The notes beneath the pieces are model-generated. The model ran no database searches and was not told the DNA's origin. It worked only from the letters and a program-made list of their open reading frames with translations. The position numbers and the translations under genes were made by a program. A stretch of DNA of 64,000 nucleotides from Symbiodinium kawagutii. Lineage: Eukaryota > Sar > Dinophyceae > Suessiales > Symbiodiniaceae. Below are positions 30,761 through 40,105 of the stretch, piece by piece. Each line of letters starts with the position of its first letter. Positions within the stretch are counted from its first letter, which is position 1. The stretch spans positions 247,732 to 311,731 of the forward strand of contig VSDK01015536.1 of NCBI GenBank assembly GCA_009767595.1. Reading direction: 5' to 3'.

Positions 30761-30778
30761 TCTCAACACATTTTTCTT

Positions 30779-30925
30779 GGAATTTCTTGGACCGAGCTGG
30801 TGATGATTGGTGGCCAAGGCGCCGCCTCGCCCCGGTAGCCGCTACGGCGGGCAAAACATTTCCCCGGCCCGCGGGCGTCGAATGTGGCGGCGAGCCCTGG
30901 GTGCCGAGCGCAGCAAGTCGTTGGT
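30779..30925. other. GC-rich coding-like island, strand uncertain
   Basis: Isolated GC-rich block in AT-rich surroundings. The plus frame (VAATAGKTFPRPAGVECGGE) and minus frame (GSPPHSTPAGRGNVLPAVAA) both have strong bias. A 5-bp CAAGT occurs at its right edge and again at 31071 after an inverted-repeat element. Confidence 0.4.
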
Positions 30926-31105
30926 GGATTTTTGTTGGCAAACCTATGGTAGGATAGTAATAGATGGTAGTATGGATACTAGCTAGGTAATGGATAGTTG
31001 GTAATAACTAGTAGTATGGATGATTTTTGTTGGCCCTATCAACAGGTAGGTTAAAATCACCAACAAAAATCAGCAAGTGGTTGCTGGATTTTACCATCGT
31101 TGGCG
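30921..31105. repeat. Inverted-repeat element with GGATTTTTGTTGG ends
   Basis: TTGGTGGATTTTTGTTGG and its inverted copy CACCAACAAAAATCAG flank a GGTAGTATGGATACTAG-rich core; a second direct copy ends near 31105. That core is repeated at 32.05-32.20 kb. Confidence 0.55.
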
Positions 31106-31204
31106 GATTTTTGTTGGTGCATCACCCTACAATAGTAAATTTAGGTAGCCGACCCAGTAACCACCCCGTCTGAAGCATTTTTGTTTCCGCGCGCGTTCAC
31201 GTTC

Positions 31205-31460
31205 CAGGAAGATGTTAACGTTCCGCAACCATGTAAAAGTTCCACCACCATGTAAAAGTTCCACCACCATGCTAACGTTCCACCACCATGTTAACGTTCC
31301 ACCACCATCTTAATGTTCCACCACCATGGTACCGTCCCACCACCATGTTAACGTTCCACCACCATCTTAATGTTCCACCACCATGGTACCGTCCCACCAC
31401 CATGTTAACGTTCCACCACCATGGTAACGTTCCACCAAGATGTTAAGGTTCCACCACTAT
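31205..31460. repeat. 19-bp tandem array, GTTCCACCACCATGTTAAC
   Basis: About 12-13 copies of GTTCCACCACCATGTTAAC with small changes; some copies carry GGTACCGTC. Confidence 0.9.
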
Positions 31461-31462
31461 GC

Positions 31463-31609
31463 TCACGTGGTATGCTTTTGTCTCCTGAACCCAAATCGCT
31501 CGAATCTCGAAGACAAAGCCAACATGCGAACTGAGCCGCTGTTCCCCTGCGTTTTAGCGCAGAGATTATGCCCCATCACCGTAATTCCAGGGTGTTTCCC
31601 AGCAAAGCC
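31463..31609 (-). CDS. Exon, unknown product
   Basis: Clear AG|G acceptor (GCCTCACAG|G, 31609); 48 codons to TGA at 31463: FAGKHPGITVMGHNLCAKTQ then SVRMLALSSRFERFGFRRQ. Strong bias. The 19-bp array begins immediately after it. Confidence 0.7.
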   Translation of the reverse strand, partial: GFAGKHPGITVMGHNLCAKTQGNSGSVRMLALSSRFERFGFRRQKHTT

Positions 31610-31749
31610 TGTGAGGCGGCATCAACATGTTCAAAAAAAAACTGAAGAAACATTGGAAAAACAAGTCCTCAGAAGTGCATTTTTTACTGTTATTTGCAAT
31701 CAATTTGACACCTCGGCAGCAATTAAGGGGGTGGAAACCGGGTCGGGCG

Positions 31750-31885
31750 CCTAAATTTACAATGGTATCAAATGTTTACAGATATTTACAAGGCTAGGTT
31801 TTACAGATATTGACAATGGTAGGTTTTACAATCAGGGACATAAAAGAACCATTTACAATAGCAGGTTTTACAGATATTTCAAATA
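31750..31885. repeat. Diverged tandem repeat, GGTTTTACAGATATT units
   Basis: Four to five copies of TTTACAGATATTTACAA-like units. Confidence 0.7.
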
Positions 31886-32216
31886 TATCAGGGCATTTAC
31901 TAAAGCTATCAGTTTTTTTTCTTGAGCAGGTTTTGAAAACATATAATTTTGAAATAGAATTGAACATAGCAAAGCTGGGCCCAGTATCTCTTCAAGGTGG
32001 GGCTCCCTAGTTCTAAGCTGGTTAAGATTCACCATTGAACCAGAGTCGCTAACACGGATAGTATGGTAATAGATGGTAGTATGGATACTAGCTGGTAGTA
32101 TGGACAATAGCTGGTTAGATAGTATGGATACGTTTACTAATAAGATACTCGCTTAGCTAGGAAATGGATACTTGGTAATAGTTAGTAGTATGGATAGTGG
32201 GAACGGTGTCGTGATC

Positions 32217-32408
32217 CTAGAGAAATATCAGTTGGGCCATCTCCAAGGCGGCTAAACACGACTGAAGGTGGCTAAAACCCAAGCAGAGTAAGCCACGAGC
32301 CACAAATGTGTGCAGTAATAGCATGATGTCTGTCAGCAGTAATCTTGTCTGACTGTCAGGAATTTCAGTCATGTCGAATAGTGGTTGCAGCAGCAAAAGG
32401 TTTTTCAA
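32217..32408 (-). CDS. Exon, unknown helical segment
   Basis: Minus frame of 63 codons to TAG at 32217: LFDMTEIPDSQTRLLLTDIM, LLLHTFVARGLLCLGFSHLQ, SCLAALEMAQLIFL. Leucine-rich and helical; no competing frame. The acceptor is not resolved. Confidence 0.6.
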   Translation of the reverse strand: MKNLLLLQPLFDMTEIPDSQTRLLLTDIMLLLHTFVARGLLCLGFSHLQSCLAALEMAQLIFL

Positions 32409-32479
32409 CCCTACGGTTCATGATTGGGAGGTTGTGACCAACCGCTCATAGGTCAAAACCAAAGCATGACAAAGCATAC

Positions 32480-32770
32480 TTAAGGAATTTCAGCAAAGCC
32501 TAATTTTGGGATTTTTACAATATGGGCCGTGGTTGGTTCAGGGGCTAGCAGCAAACTCCTGCGCAGAGCAACTGGACACTTCCGCCACTCACAAGTCGGG
32601 GTCGCCCCGTCCGATAAGCTCAGAGTGGCGGGGAAACTGTGCAATTCACGAAGGGCCGAGGGGTTCAAGTAAGAACGTTGGGAAACGGATAAGTTAGTTG
32701 TCATAAGTTTGGGATGAACCTCAGAGAAGCACCCATCATGATTCAGTCTCGTGTCATATATGCATTGCAC
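32480..32770. other. Coding-like island, strand uncertain
   Basis: Minus frame SQRSYLNPSALRELHSFPAT and plus frame GLAANSCAEQLDTSATHKSG have similar bias. The minus reading fits the neighbours. Confidence 0.4.
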
Positions 32771-32957
32771 ACAGGATTGCTATTGTATCTTCAACGCTGT
32801 CATTCAGATTGTTCTGACTTTTTTCTAACCAGCAAAACAATACTGCTTTGATCCTGTCAATTACTGCTCATTAGACTCAATGATATCTTCTGACTTTCAT
32901 GCCGTTCATCACCAATAAACCTCTGCTTCCCTCCCCTTCTCAATACGTGATTGCGTT

Positions 32958-33116
32958 TCAGCCTGTCAACCACCAGCTCCAAAGGCCACGGCTTGGAATG
33001 GAAGCAAAATAAATCAACAAGTACGGTGACTCGTCCACAATGGTTGATTTCAGTGTGATCCAGAATAAATTACTTGTAGATCTAGAGAAAACATGGATCA
33101 CATGGAACTGTCCAAT
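32958..33116 (-). CDS. Second exon of a resolved two-exon pair
   Basis: Starts at 33116 after GTACTCAG, phase 0, and runs 52 codons to TGA at 32958: IGQFHVIHVFSRSTSNLFWI then DESPYLLIYFASIPSRG. It joins in frame to the exon 33208-33370 across a 91-bp intron (33117-33207, GTAAGA...ACTCAG). No family recognised. Confidence 0.7.
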   Translation of the reverse strand: MGQFHVIHVFSRSTSNLFWITLKSTIVDESPYLLIYFASIPSRGLWSWWLTG

Positions 33117-33207
33117 CTGAGTACCTTTCAAATCGGCCAATGTGATTTTTATTTCACCACCGAAAACCAAACAAAAAAATAACAGGGCACACCATGAAAG
33201 CTCTTAC

Positions 33208-33370
33208 AAGAGTTGAGGATAGGAACAAGTGACCACTACCAGTACTTGGTTGTCTTTCTAGATAAAGTGGATGATCTAAGCAACATTGAAAGCACCAGGG
33301 AGTTTGACGCCGCTCTGAGCATCTGACATATGTCGTCATGGCTGGGTACACAGAGTCTGAGATCGGTTTT
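33208..33370 (-). CDS. First exon of a resolved two-exon pair
   Basis: Pyrimidine-rich acceptor CATTTTCCCTCAGCAG|A at 33370 and consensus donor CTCTT|GTAAGA at 33208; 1 + 54 codons, all open: SDSVYPAMTTYVRCSERRQT, QCCLDHPLYLERQPSTGSGH, LFLSSTL. Phase 0 at the donor matches the next exon. Confidence 0.75.
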
Positions 33371-33523
33371 CTGCTGAGGGAAAATGCACAGTAGGGGTTT
33401 TGCGGGTGCCAAAAGCCCAGCATTCGATGTGCAGAAGTGCCATGCAACTTAGTGGAGAAGCCTTTCGTGGACCCAAGGATTTTTATACTCCAAATGCTGC
33501 CAGATGCTCCATGTATGGTACAT

Positions 33524-33643
33524 TTATCTTCCTACGACGGTATCAATTATGCATGATGGTTGAACCCGTGCTTGCCCAAAGTGGTCCACCTGGAGCCTAA
33601 AAGCGACTGCAGCGCCCAAGTTGGGCAGATCCAATGACCAGCG
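33524..33643 (-). CDS. Exon, unknown product
   Basis: Strong acceptor CTTTTCATCGTTAG|C at 33643, phase 0, 39 codons to TAA at 33524: LDLPNLGAAVAFRLQVDHFG then QARVQPSCIIDTVVGR. The family 3 element 33684-33793 lies about 40 bp upstream, inside the intron. Confidence 0.7.
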   Translation of the reverse strand, partial: RWSLDLPNLGAAVAFRLQVDHFGQARVQPSCIIDTVVGR

Positions 33644-33683
33644 CTAACGATGAAAAGAACGCTCAGTGGGGGCCCACTCAAAA

Positions 33684-33793
33684 GGCTATGGGTCAATATT
33701 AACCAACAAATAATGGGGATAATAACCAGTAACAATAGGGAAACTAATGGTAAATGATGGGGAACCAGGGGTACAGGGTTTTGACCCACTGCC
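33684..33793. mobile_element. Family 3 element
   Basis: GGCTATGGGTCAATATTAAC to TTTTGACCCACTGCC. No clean target duplication (AAAA left, ATAT right). Upstream in the minus sense is a short coding-like stretch (MVKRCHFPKCFPSDHM) running to its edge. Confidence 0.75.
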
Positions 33794-33937
33794 ATATGAT
33801 CTGAAGGAAAACATTTGGGAAAGTGGCACCTCTTTACCATGATTTGTTGGTTTCTCAAGCCAGTTTGGGGTACCCCCAGTTACCATCCTTGATATATGAA
33901 TCATTTGCACTCATATGATTCATTCATGGTGGCTTAC

Positions 33938-34138
33938 TTTGGAAACTGGTGGGGGCCAACTGCTGGGCTGCAGTTGCATGCGAGTCTGATAACTTGGGAT
34001 GGCTCATGAGTTCCATATGCTCTTGTGAATTAGGGACGCACCATGCAATCAGTGGTTGCTGATCACCTGTCACGCGCTCAAGATCACAAAGGAAGTGTTT
34101 CAAGACTCGGGGGTGATGTTGGTCTCCGGGAGCCAATG
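33938..34138 (-). CDS. Exon, unknown product
   Basis: Acceptor GGTTGTTGTAG|CA at 34138 and donor CCAAA|GTAAGC at 33938. 66 open codons: HPRVLKHFLCDLERVTGDQQ, LIAWCVPNSQEHMELMSHPK, SDSHATAAQQLAP. Strong bias; one of the best unassigned exons. Confidence 0.8.
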
Positions 34139-34439
34139 CTACAACAACCACAACTAGAATAATTTCTCAACAGCAAATTGGATTCTTGTGTTTGTAATCT
34201 TTGAGTTAGGCCGTCAACTCATACTGAATGCAACAATGACATAGAGGATCAGAAACCATGAATCCATCAAGCACAATGACTAATCACATCAATGGTTTTG
34301 CCAAGCATACAACTGACTAATTATTGACCGTTGAAGTTTTATTGCTTGCCAATCATAAATCCATCATAAGTGCGAGATCCATTGGCAGCGTTAGCAGCAC
34401 AACCAATGTCAAGCATGAAGATCAAGCAGTATGACTGCA

Positions 34440-34580
34440 TCATAAGTCGGAACAAGACACGGATAATTGGTCGACTTCCACACCTACCTCCATTGATGCG
34501 TGTCGCGCTGGCCGTTGAAGTTGCTGTCGTCGCAACATGTCGTAGCCCATTGATTCACAATCAACCATCAACCAAGGTCC
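34440..34580 (-). CDS. Exon, unknown product
   Basis: AG|G acceptor GAGTTTCAG|GG at 34580, phase 0, 46 codons to TGA at 34440: MVDCESMGYDMLRRQQLQRP then VGVEVDQLSVSCSDL. A strong internal donor, ATGGAG|GTAGGT, may end the exon earlier, near 34.49 kb. The 137-codon plus ORF over it is judged a shadow. Confidence 0.7.
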   Translation of the reverse strand, partial: GPWLMVDCESMGYDMLRRQQLQRPARHASMEVGVEVDQLSVSCSDL

Positions 34581-34657
34581 CTGAAACTCAACGCTTGGAA
34601 ACTACAAGACTGCAGTACGCTGTCACCTCCATTGTCGCCAACCAGAACCCAGCCTTC

Positions 34658-34866
34658 CTATATTCTTCCATATTGTTTCCATATTTTTCCATATTTATAT
34701 ATACGATATATGTTTCTGTCTTTCCATGCCTTTCCGATAACCTTAGGGCTAGGACAATGCCACCGGCACTTCGGCTGAGCTAGCAAGGCTTGCAAAGCTG
34801 CTTCCGCCAGCGAAATCAATTCGTCGAGAAAATGCCAAGGGTTTATGATAGGCAAACTATTGACAC
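34658..34866 (-). CDS. Exon, unknown product
   Basis: Acceptor CGCATAG|G at 34866; open to TAG at 34658: LDELISLAEAALQALLAQPK then VIGKAWKDRNIYRIYKYGKI. Helical then basic. The last 60 bp are AT-rich and may be intron. Confidence 0.7.
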
Positions 34867-34965
34867 CTATGCGGTCAGATGGTTGAAAATAACCAGTTCG
34901 CAAAGTTCCATATTACCGATCACTTGTCTGTAGTGTTCCTTGATTTTTTCCGTAAAATCAACATT

Positions 34966-35046
34966 CACCTTCAACCACTAGCAGCATTCCGAAACACATT
35001 GCTGAGTTCAAGGCCGATATCACCCATGGGATAGCTATACTGCTAC
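34966..35046. CDS. Small hydrophobic coding-like island
   Basis: Minus frame IAIPWVISALNSAMCFGMLL then VVEGEC; the plus frame ADITHGIAILLPVEHQLEVQ overlaps with similar quality. Confidence 0.35.
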
Positions 35047-35294
35047 CGGTCGAACATCAGTTGGAGGTGCAGCTATGGTTATAGCTGCTAAAAACCATGA
35101 GTAGTAACCGGTTGCTCGCTGGGGATCCAAGCATGGAAATAATGTTTATTGTGGATAATTAATCAATACTTGGTGACTAATGAATAATTGGATTTTGGTA
35201 AATCCATCTAGTCAAATCAGTCAAAATAAAAACACTAAAAATCCTGAGCAACTGGCTGTAATCCTCCCAGCTGCGCATGAAAGATCCCCATTAC

Positions 35295-35362
35295 CTGGTG
35301 GCCGTGCACCCGTTGAATCACCACCATGGCCGCGTCCATCTCTTTGTTTGAACTCGCACTGT
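35295..35362 (-). CDS. Exon, unknown product
   Basis: Entered at GGCCTGAG|AC (35362) with donor CACCAG|GTAATG (35295): DSASSNKEMDAAMVVIQRVH. The same frame stays coding-like to TAG at 35235 (GIFHAQLGGLQPVAQDF), so the donor may be unused. A family 4 element starts at about 35413. Confidence 0.7.
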
Positions 35363-35412
35363 CTCAGGCCTCGCAGCCGCCCCAGAAAAACTTGACAATG
35401 CACTAAACTATT

Positions 35413-35520
35413 TGGTGGCTTATAGATCCCTTGCTAAAAATATAATTTTAGTGGTTCTATGGTAAATCAATCATATTCCAAAAACACTAAAAACCTAAGT
35501 TAGTCGGTATAAGCCATCCA
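35413..35520. mobile_element. Family 4 element
   Basis: GGTGGCTTATAGATCCCTTG to GTCGGTATAAGCCATCC, inverted ends. Minus exon sequence appears to run to its right edge (see 35523-35660). Confidence 0.7.
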
Positions 35521-35522
35521 GA

Positions 35523-35660
35523 CTACATGCCCTATCATCCCACAAGGCACTAAACAGGATTGAACTGCGATTGATGATTCTGGTTGATATGTCGACTGAA
35601 TCATTGCTGATGGCTTTACAGGCTTTGTACCCATGGGAATTTGCCCAGTTAGAACCCCAG
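35523..35660. CDS. Exon bordering a family 4 element, strand uncertain
   Basis: Minus frame SHGYKACKAISNDSVDISTR then SSILFSALWDDRACSLD runs to the element edge. The plus frame ELRLMILVDMSTESLLMALQ is equally good. Confidence 0.4.
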
Positions 35661-35727
35661 TCACACATCTAGGTAGGGAATAGTGGAACTACGATAAATT
35701 GGCAAATCCACTGCAGGGGTATTCAGA

Positions 35728-35826
35728 ATCGTTGGTTCTCCTTGCACTTATCACGCTCGGTTGTGGAGAACCACCATGGCTTTGAGCGTTTTGTCATCCA
35801 ATTCCGTTCGTCAAAGCCCATCTTGT
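35728..35826 (-). CDS. Probable exon, unknown product
   Basis: After GGTTTGACAAG| at 35826: MGFDERNWMTKRSKPWWFST then TERDKCKENQRF to TGA at 35728. A second minus frame (LDDKTLKAMVVLHNRA) overlaps. Confidence 0.45.
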
Positions 35827-35939
35827 CAAACCCAAGAAGTATTTTCAAAGTGGTGCACAACCTGTTGCTGATGTTGTTAGTTGGCATGTACTAACAAAAT
35901 GGATGGTTCACCCATCCATCCGTGTTCCTTTCTGGATGG

Positions 35940-36200
35940 CTGCTGGTAGCTGTTTAACTTTCAGTGGTTGCGCATATCCTGATTCCCGATCCCCCGAAAC
36001 GCAGAGAATCCTTCTGGAAATCGCTGCCCTAAACGCCACTGGCCTGCAGGCACCGCAGCGCACCGGCCGAACCGCGCTGGTCCGTTCTGCATCATCTGGC
36101 CTTTACTGCGCAGCAACTGGCAGCAGCAGAAGGATCGATTGCAACGGTTGCTGTTTCTACGATTGGAAGCTTGCAGTCCAAAAACATCCGGAGTTGTCAT
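35940..36200. other. GC-rich coding-like island, strand uncertain
   Basis: The plus frame (RILLEIAALNATGLQAPQRT then GRTALVRSASSG) vaguely resembles ankyrin. A minus frame starting exactly at TATATCAG|ATG reads MTTPDVFGLQASN. Another minus frame (LPIVETATVAIDPSAAASCC) has the best bias. Confidence 0.4.
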
Positions 36201-36486
36201 CTGATATAAAATGATTCAAAGTATACGCCTCAAAATGTGTTTCAAAATGATTTTGATCGATCTTGCTAATATGCTTAACATGCTTGTCATCTGCTTCTAC
36301 CCACATTGAACAAACTGCAGATCAAATCTGTTCGTGCCTCGAGGATCCACTGCTAGACAGTGAATTTCTTTAACCAACTGTTAGTTGATGACAACAGTTG
36401 ATTACAACCATTTTTGATTCTAATCAACTGTTGTTCAATCAATTGTGTTTACAACCATTTTTGATTACAACCATTTTGATTCTAAT

Positions 36487-36743
36487 CATGTTCAAAATGT
36501 GTTGAAGCTTGTTTGGTAACCAACCGGTGGATCAACGTTGATGGCAACCAAAAAGCCGTGGATGCCTCGATTGGAAGAACAAAACAGGAGCAGTCCGAAA
36601 AGCAGTTGGTTCTAAAACCACGAGCTGAACCCCTCGTACAACATATGGCGAGTTGGGACAATATCAATCAACCAGCTTTCATGGGGGATAATCACCAAAA
36701 CAATGATATGACGGGGGAACTAGGGCACATGGTTGACCAATAG
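36487..36743 (+). CDS. Plus-strand open frame, unknown product
   Basis: About 85 codons on the plus strand to TAG at 36743: DASIGRTKQEQSEKQLVLKP then QHMASWDNINQPAFMGDNHQ. Position-1 G is much higher than in the opposite minus frame. If real, it is an exception to the minus-strand block, possibly a nested or retroposed gene. Confidence 0.5.
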
Positions 36744-36839
36744 TCATATCTTGAGCTGGATCGCAACTCCAACCATCCTTTTAAACGGGGTGGGTGAAAC
36801 TCCCAACAGCTCGACTGGTCAAAGAAATGCAAGTGGTCA

Positions 36840-37010
36840 ATGAAACCAAACCTTTCAATGAGCAAATGGTTTATTGGACACTGTCATGATTGCAAGGTGT
36901 ATAGAAACAGATGGTCAATTGACCCTTTGTATTGGACACTGTCGTGATTGATTGCAAGGTGTAACGATGGTCCTGATTTTTTGTAATTGTATAGAAACTC
37001 TTGGTATTGA
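36840..37010. repeat. Tandem duplication, GTATTGGACACTGTC unit
   Basis: Two to three copies of a roughly 60-bp segment containing TATTGGACACTGTCATGATT and GCAAGGTGTATAGAAAC. Confidence 0.65.
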
Positions 37011-37016
37011 CCATCG

Positions 37017-37229
37017 TTACAAATTGCTCCCTCTCAATGTCCAAAGATCACTGTCAACCATCAGTGGTAAACACGTATAACTATAGTCCATATGGTTGAT
37101 TATGGTCACTATGTTGGTTGTTAATTCTTTGCAACCATCTTTGCTCAGTATAGTCACTCTGAATATGTGGTTTTGTCCGATTGCAACCCCCAAGTCACTG
37201 GCCGCTTGCCCGTTCATAGTGATCATCAT
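37017..37229 (-). CDS. Probable exon, unknown product
   Basis: Minus frame MNGQAASDLGVAIGQNHIFR then ILSKDGCKELTTNIV. The plus frame over its 3' half is also open. Confidence 0.45.
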   Translation of the reverse strand: MMITMNGQAASDLGVAIGQNHIFRVTILSKDGCKELTTNIVTIINHMDYSYTCLPLMVDSDLWTLRGSNL

Positions 37230-37276
37230 TGGATATCATTGATTGGTTCAGGGAATTCCGCCATTTATGGACAAAC

Positions 37277-37405
37277 TCATGTAGCATTAGCTTCAATGCA
37301 TCTCCCATCAACGGCTCTTGCCCCGTCATGGGGGATCCACCTGGTGCTACGCATGTTTTTTTTCACCACCCCGGCCCTCGTCTGTGCGAAGCTGGATCTT
37401 GACGA
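37277..37405 (-). CDS. Exon, unknown product
   Basis: Acceptor AACCCTAG|T at 37405, phase 0, 42 codons to TGA at 37277: SSFAQTRAGVVKKNMRSTRW then DGARAVDGRCIEANAT. Very strong position-1 G. Confidence 0.7.
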   Translation of the reverse strand, partial: SSRSSFAQTRAGVVKKNMRSTRWIPHDGARAVDGRCIEANAT

Positions 37406-37754
37406 CTAGGGTTTGGTTCTACAAACTTGTCAGCAATGAACAGCATGCGCTGCATGCTCAGCTATCTCATTGCAATGTTCACAACTGTGTTTGAGTCCCA
37501 GGTACACCATGTATGGTATATTTACCTACAAAGCCAGGTACATGTTGGTATCAAATTCGTGTACCGTACCCGGAGCATATAGGTATAGTTTATCATCATA
37601 CATGATTAACAAATGTTAGAATATCTATCCTTATCATCTATTGAATATTTAACCCTTCTGAAAAATATTGGTCAACCAACAATGTCTTAACAATTTCATT
37701 ACATATAATTGCGAGGGAAAAAATGTCACTCAAACCACCAAGCAGTAATATAAC

Positions 37755-37890
37755 CATGGCTGTATTTCTGTTCCATGGCCCTTGTCTACACTGATTCGTT
37801 TGAGCTGTTCAGGGGTAATTACTGCCGGGTGAATCATGAGCCGTCGCAGTCATCGTGGCAGATGCTTCAACCACTCATGCGCAAAGGTGA
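37755..37890 (-). pseudogene. Coding-like frame with one in-frame TGA
   Basis: Minus frame FAHEWLKHLPR, then TGA, then LRRLMIHPAVITPEQLKRIS and KGHGTEIQPW in the same frame. Either a decayed exon or a short unseen intron. A family 2 element abuts it at about 37.64-37.75 kb. Confidence 0.45.
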
Positions 37891-38207
37891 AAATTGATAA
37901 AGGGGCCGCTGCAAATCAAACTACGGATCAACAGTGATCTACAACCTACAATTCATCAGTCATCAAAAACAATGAGAAAGAATAATCATTTGACATCAAT
38001 GATAAATTGAACTACGAGTCTTGATCCTTGAACCAAATGGCTTCGTGAAGACCCCATGGGCCTGGTGAACATCCGATCAATGAGCGAATAGGAAACTTTG
38101 TCGCGGAATGTTAATTCACACCCAACTCTGGAGATACTTGGTGTACGGACATATACAGACCCACATCATCCCACATGTGCAAAATCTGGCTTCACGATGG
38201 AAAGCAT

Positions 38208-38286
38208 CTATTTGATTATTGGCTGCATCTCCCGGAAGGGGTATCTTTCGGATTCTTTCGGATCGCTGCCGATAGCTTTACCACCA
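38208..38286 (-). CDS. Exon, unknown product
   Basis: Acceptor TTGGTAATAG|T at 38286 (phase 2), then GGKAIGSDPKESERYPFREM and QPIIK to TAG at 38208. Strong bias. It lies 32 bp from the exon 38319-38456; that gap is too short for a normal intron. Confidence 0.6.
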
Positions 38287-38318
38287 CTATTACCAAGATC
38301 ATCCGAAATTCATCAAAA

Positions 38319-38456
38319 TCAGTGGCTGCGCCTTTCAAAAACTCCGAGTTTAGACGACGATTGGCTGACAACCCAGTCGCCACCAAGCAACTCACCAAGC
38401 AGCCAACAGAAACCAACTGGCAACGTTGCCTCAATGTCTTCGTCGCCCAATTCAGC
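38319..38456 (-). CDS. Strong exon, unknown product
   Basis: AG|G acceptor TCCTCTCCAG|G at 38456, phase 0, 45 codons to TGA at 38319: AELGDEDIEATLPVGFCWLL then GELLGGDWVVSQSSSKLGVF. About half the codons start with G. Longer plus ORFs opposite are shadows. Confidence 0.8.
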   Translation of the reverse strand, partial: AELGDEDIEATLPVGFCWLLGELLGGDWVVSQSSSKLGVFERRSH

Positions 38457-38946
38457 CTGGAGAGGAGTCCGTCGAAACTTTGCACTAGAGTTTATCTAAC
38501 TCAAAGTGACACCACCACCGCCACCACCACCACAACAACAACATGAACAACAGCTTTGCTTGGTATGCACCAAATTACAATCATGAGATGTACTGTATCA
38601 CAAACCGTTTGAACTAAACTTACTGTAGTTAAATCAAGATGACAGTGAAATGTGGTTAATCAATGACTACGACAATAACAACATCAAGAATAGAAATAGA
38701 AATTCACTGATTTCTTCAGGCAGTCCTCTAACTACCACTGAAAGGCACTTATCATAATAAACAAACAAAAAAGACCACTCGCTTGCCAAGCTCATTCATG
38801 ATAAATCTCCATATGGAATTTCATGATCGATGCGAAACAAGCTTCTGTGAATATGTGTTATGTGTGGCACAAAATCCATCCCAACAAAACAACCGGTCTT
38901 GATTCAACTTCCCCCAAGACTATCGCAAAAAATAGATGGTTGATGT

Positions 38947-39204
38947 TTGCCTATCATCAGTGTTCAGTTCGGTAAACCTATGACCGTGCGTCAGGGAGAA
39001 CCAATTGTAGATTGCCCACGGAGCAAAATGCCTGAAATTCAGCTGATGAATGCTTATGATATGTCCCTACTTTTCCCAGAAACAAGCTCAATGCAAAACC
39101 TGGCAAGATCCCCAAACTGTGGAAAACCAACCTACAAACAACGTTTAAGTGCCTCCCCACTGATTGTGGCTGGTGTTTTACAATGCTGGAAAGTCGAATT
39201 GTGA
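38947..39204. other. Coding-like island, strand uncertain
   Basis: Plus frame (VDCPRSKMPEIQLMNAYDMS) and minus frame (LPGFALSLFLGKVGTYHKHS). The minus strand has good acceptors (GGTTTTCCACAG|T), the plus frame is longer. Confidence 0.35.
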
Positions 39205-39366
39205 GCCCATATGGGTCCCCCTGGGTCCTGAAACTATGGGCTCGCGGGCTGAAAATGAACGGACACGATCCAGTTTGCTTGGTTGGTGGCTGGAGGTATC
39301 TACATTGACATCATGTCCGTACCGTGTCACATCCAAGAAACACATAGCACAGTGAACATGGAAGCC
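39178..39366 (-). CDS. Strong exon, unknown product
   Basis: AG|G acceptor ATGACTAG|G at 39366, phase 0, exactly 62 codons to TAA at 39178: HCAMCFLDVTRYGHDVNVDT, KLDRVRSFSAREPIVSGPRG, MGSQFDFPAL. Very strong position-1 G. It overlaps the 3' part of the frame 39327-39500. Confidence 0.75.
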   Translation of the reverse strand, partial: GFHVHCAMCFLDVTRYGHDVNVDTSSHQPSKLDRVRSFSAREPIVSGPRGTHMGSQFDFPAL

Positions 39367-39500
39367 CTAGTCATATCCAATAGGTCCATGATCGAACTCG
39401 CAATCTCTGTCAAGCCAGGGGTTTCAGTTCCTGGCAGGTGGTAGTGCTCACGGCATGCGTTGGCCATCTCTAGGTTTGTTGCTTGTAGTATGGGGTACTT
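39327..39500 (-). CDS. Exon, unknown product
   Basis: Acceptor TTTTGGTTCAG|A at 39500: KYPILQATNLEMANACREHY then ETPGLTEIASSIMDLLDM. It should end before 39366 if the next exon is real; GCATGCC|GTGAGC is a candidate donor, though the phase does not match. Confidence 0.55.
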   Translation of the reverse strand, partial: KYPILQATNLEMANACREHYHLPGTETPGLTEIASSIMDLLDMTRASMFTVLCVSWM

Positions 39501-39548
39501 CTGAACCAAAACTCATGCTTTGAAGCACAAATCCATATCCATCATCTT

Positions 39549-39791
39549 TTAGTTTTCCGGTGCCCTCTCCCTGGGCCGTTTTCCTCGGTGATCGATGGTC
39601 CCTTCGTTTGGCCAGGCCTCCTCCATCATGTTTTCGTACTGCTGGCGAATCAAGGCCTGTTCCTTGCAAAGGCCGCGGAGCGGAATGCGCCGCTTCAAGG
39701 GATTCGGCTTCGTGAGGATCCAGGCGAACTACCAGTCATGGTAGACATAGCTCGAGTTCAATGGCAAATAACCTTTGGGGACCCCACCCTG
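39549..39791 (-). CDS. Two coding blocks in one frame separated by TAG
   Basis: Block one enters at CCACTACAG|GG (39791): GGVPKGYLPLNSSYVYHDW, then TAG. Block two continues in the same frame: FAWILTKPNPLKRRIPLRGL, ALIRQQYENMMEEAWPNEGT, to TAA at 39549. CTG|GTAG|TTC at the junction carries both a GT and an AG, so the splicing is unclear. No family recognised. Confidence 0.6.
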
Positions 39792-39844
39792 TAGTGGTGC
39801 CCGTGCATGTTTCCACTCCTAACCATCTATCATTGCGAATCAAC

Positions 39845-39894
39845 CAGCTCGTACCAGTTCGCTGTATTCTGCTGCGTCAATCTCGCCCATGTTC
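39845..39894 (-). CDS. Micro-exon, unknown product
   Basis: AG|G acceptor GACCAAG|G (39894) and donor GCTG|GTTGAT (39845), 50 bp: NMGEIDAAEYSELVRA. More than half the codons start with G. Confidence 0.7.
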
Positions 39895-40019
39895 CTTGGT
39901 CATCCAACTGTTCGTTGGTTGCTAACTAGATCATGGCATCCCCAATATGACAATGAGTCATTCAATAGATTAATTGTGATGAATATGCAATGAATTAGAG
40001 ACAATAAATCCAGGATTAG

Positions 40020-40105
40020 AATTAGATATGAATATTCAATACCCATAGTAGCGGACCAAGGGGTGGACTTCACCGGGTTGGTCACCGGTTCTTTTGTTTG
40101 GAAAC
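40020..40105 (-). CDS. Possible exon
   Basis: Minus frame EPVTNPVKSTPWSATMGIEY after AAACAAAAG|A. It runs into AT-rich hydrophobic translation that is probably intron. Confidence 0.4.
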
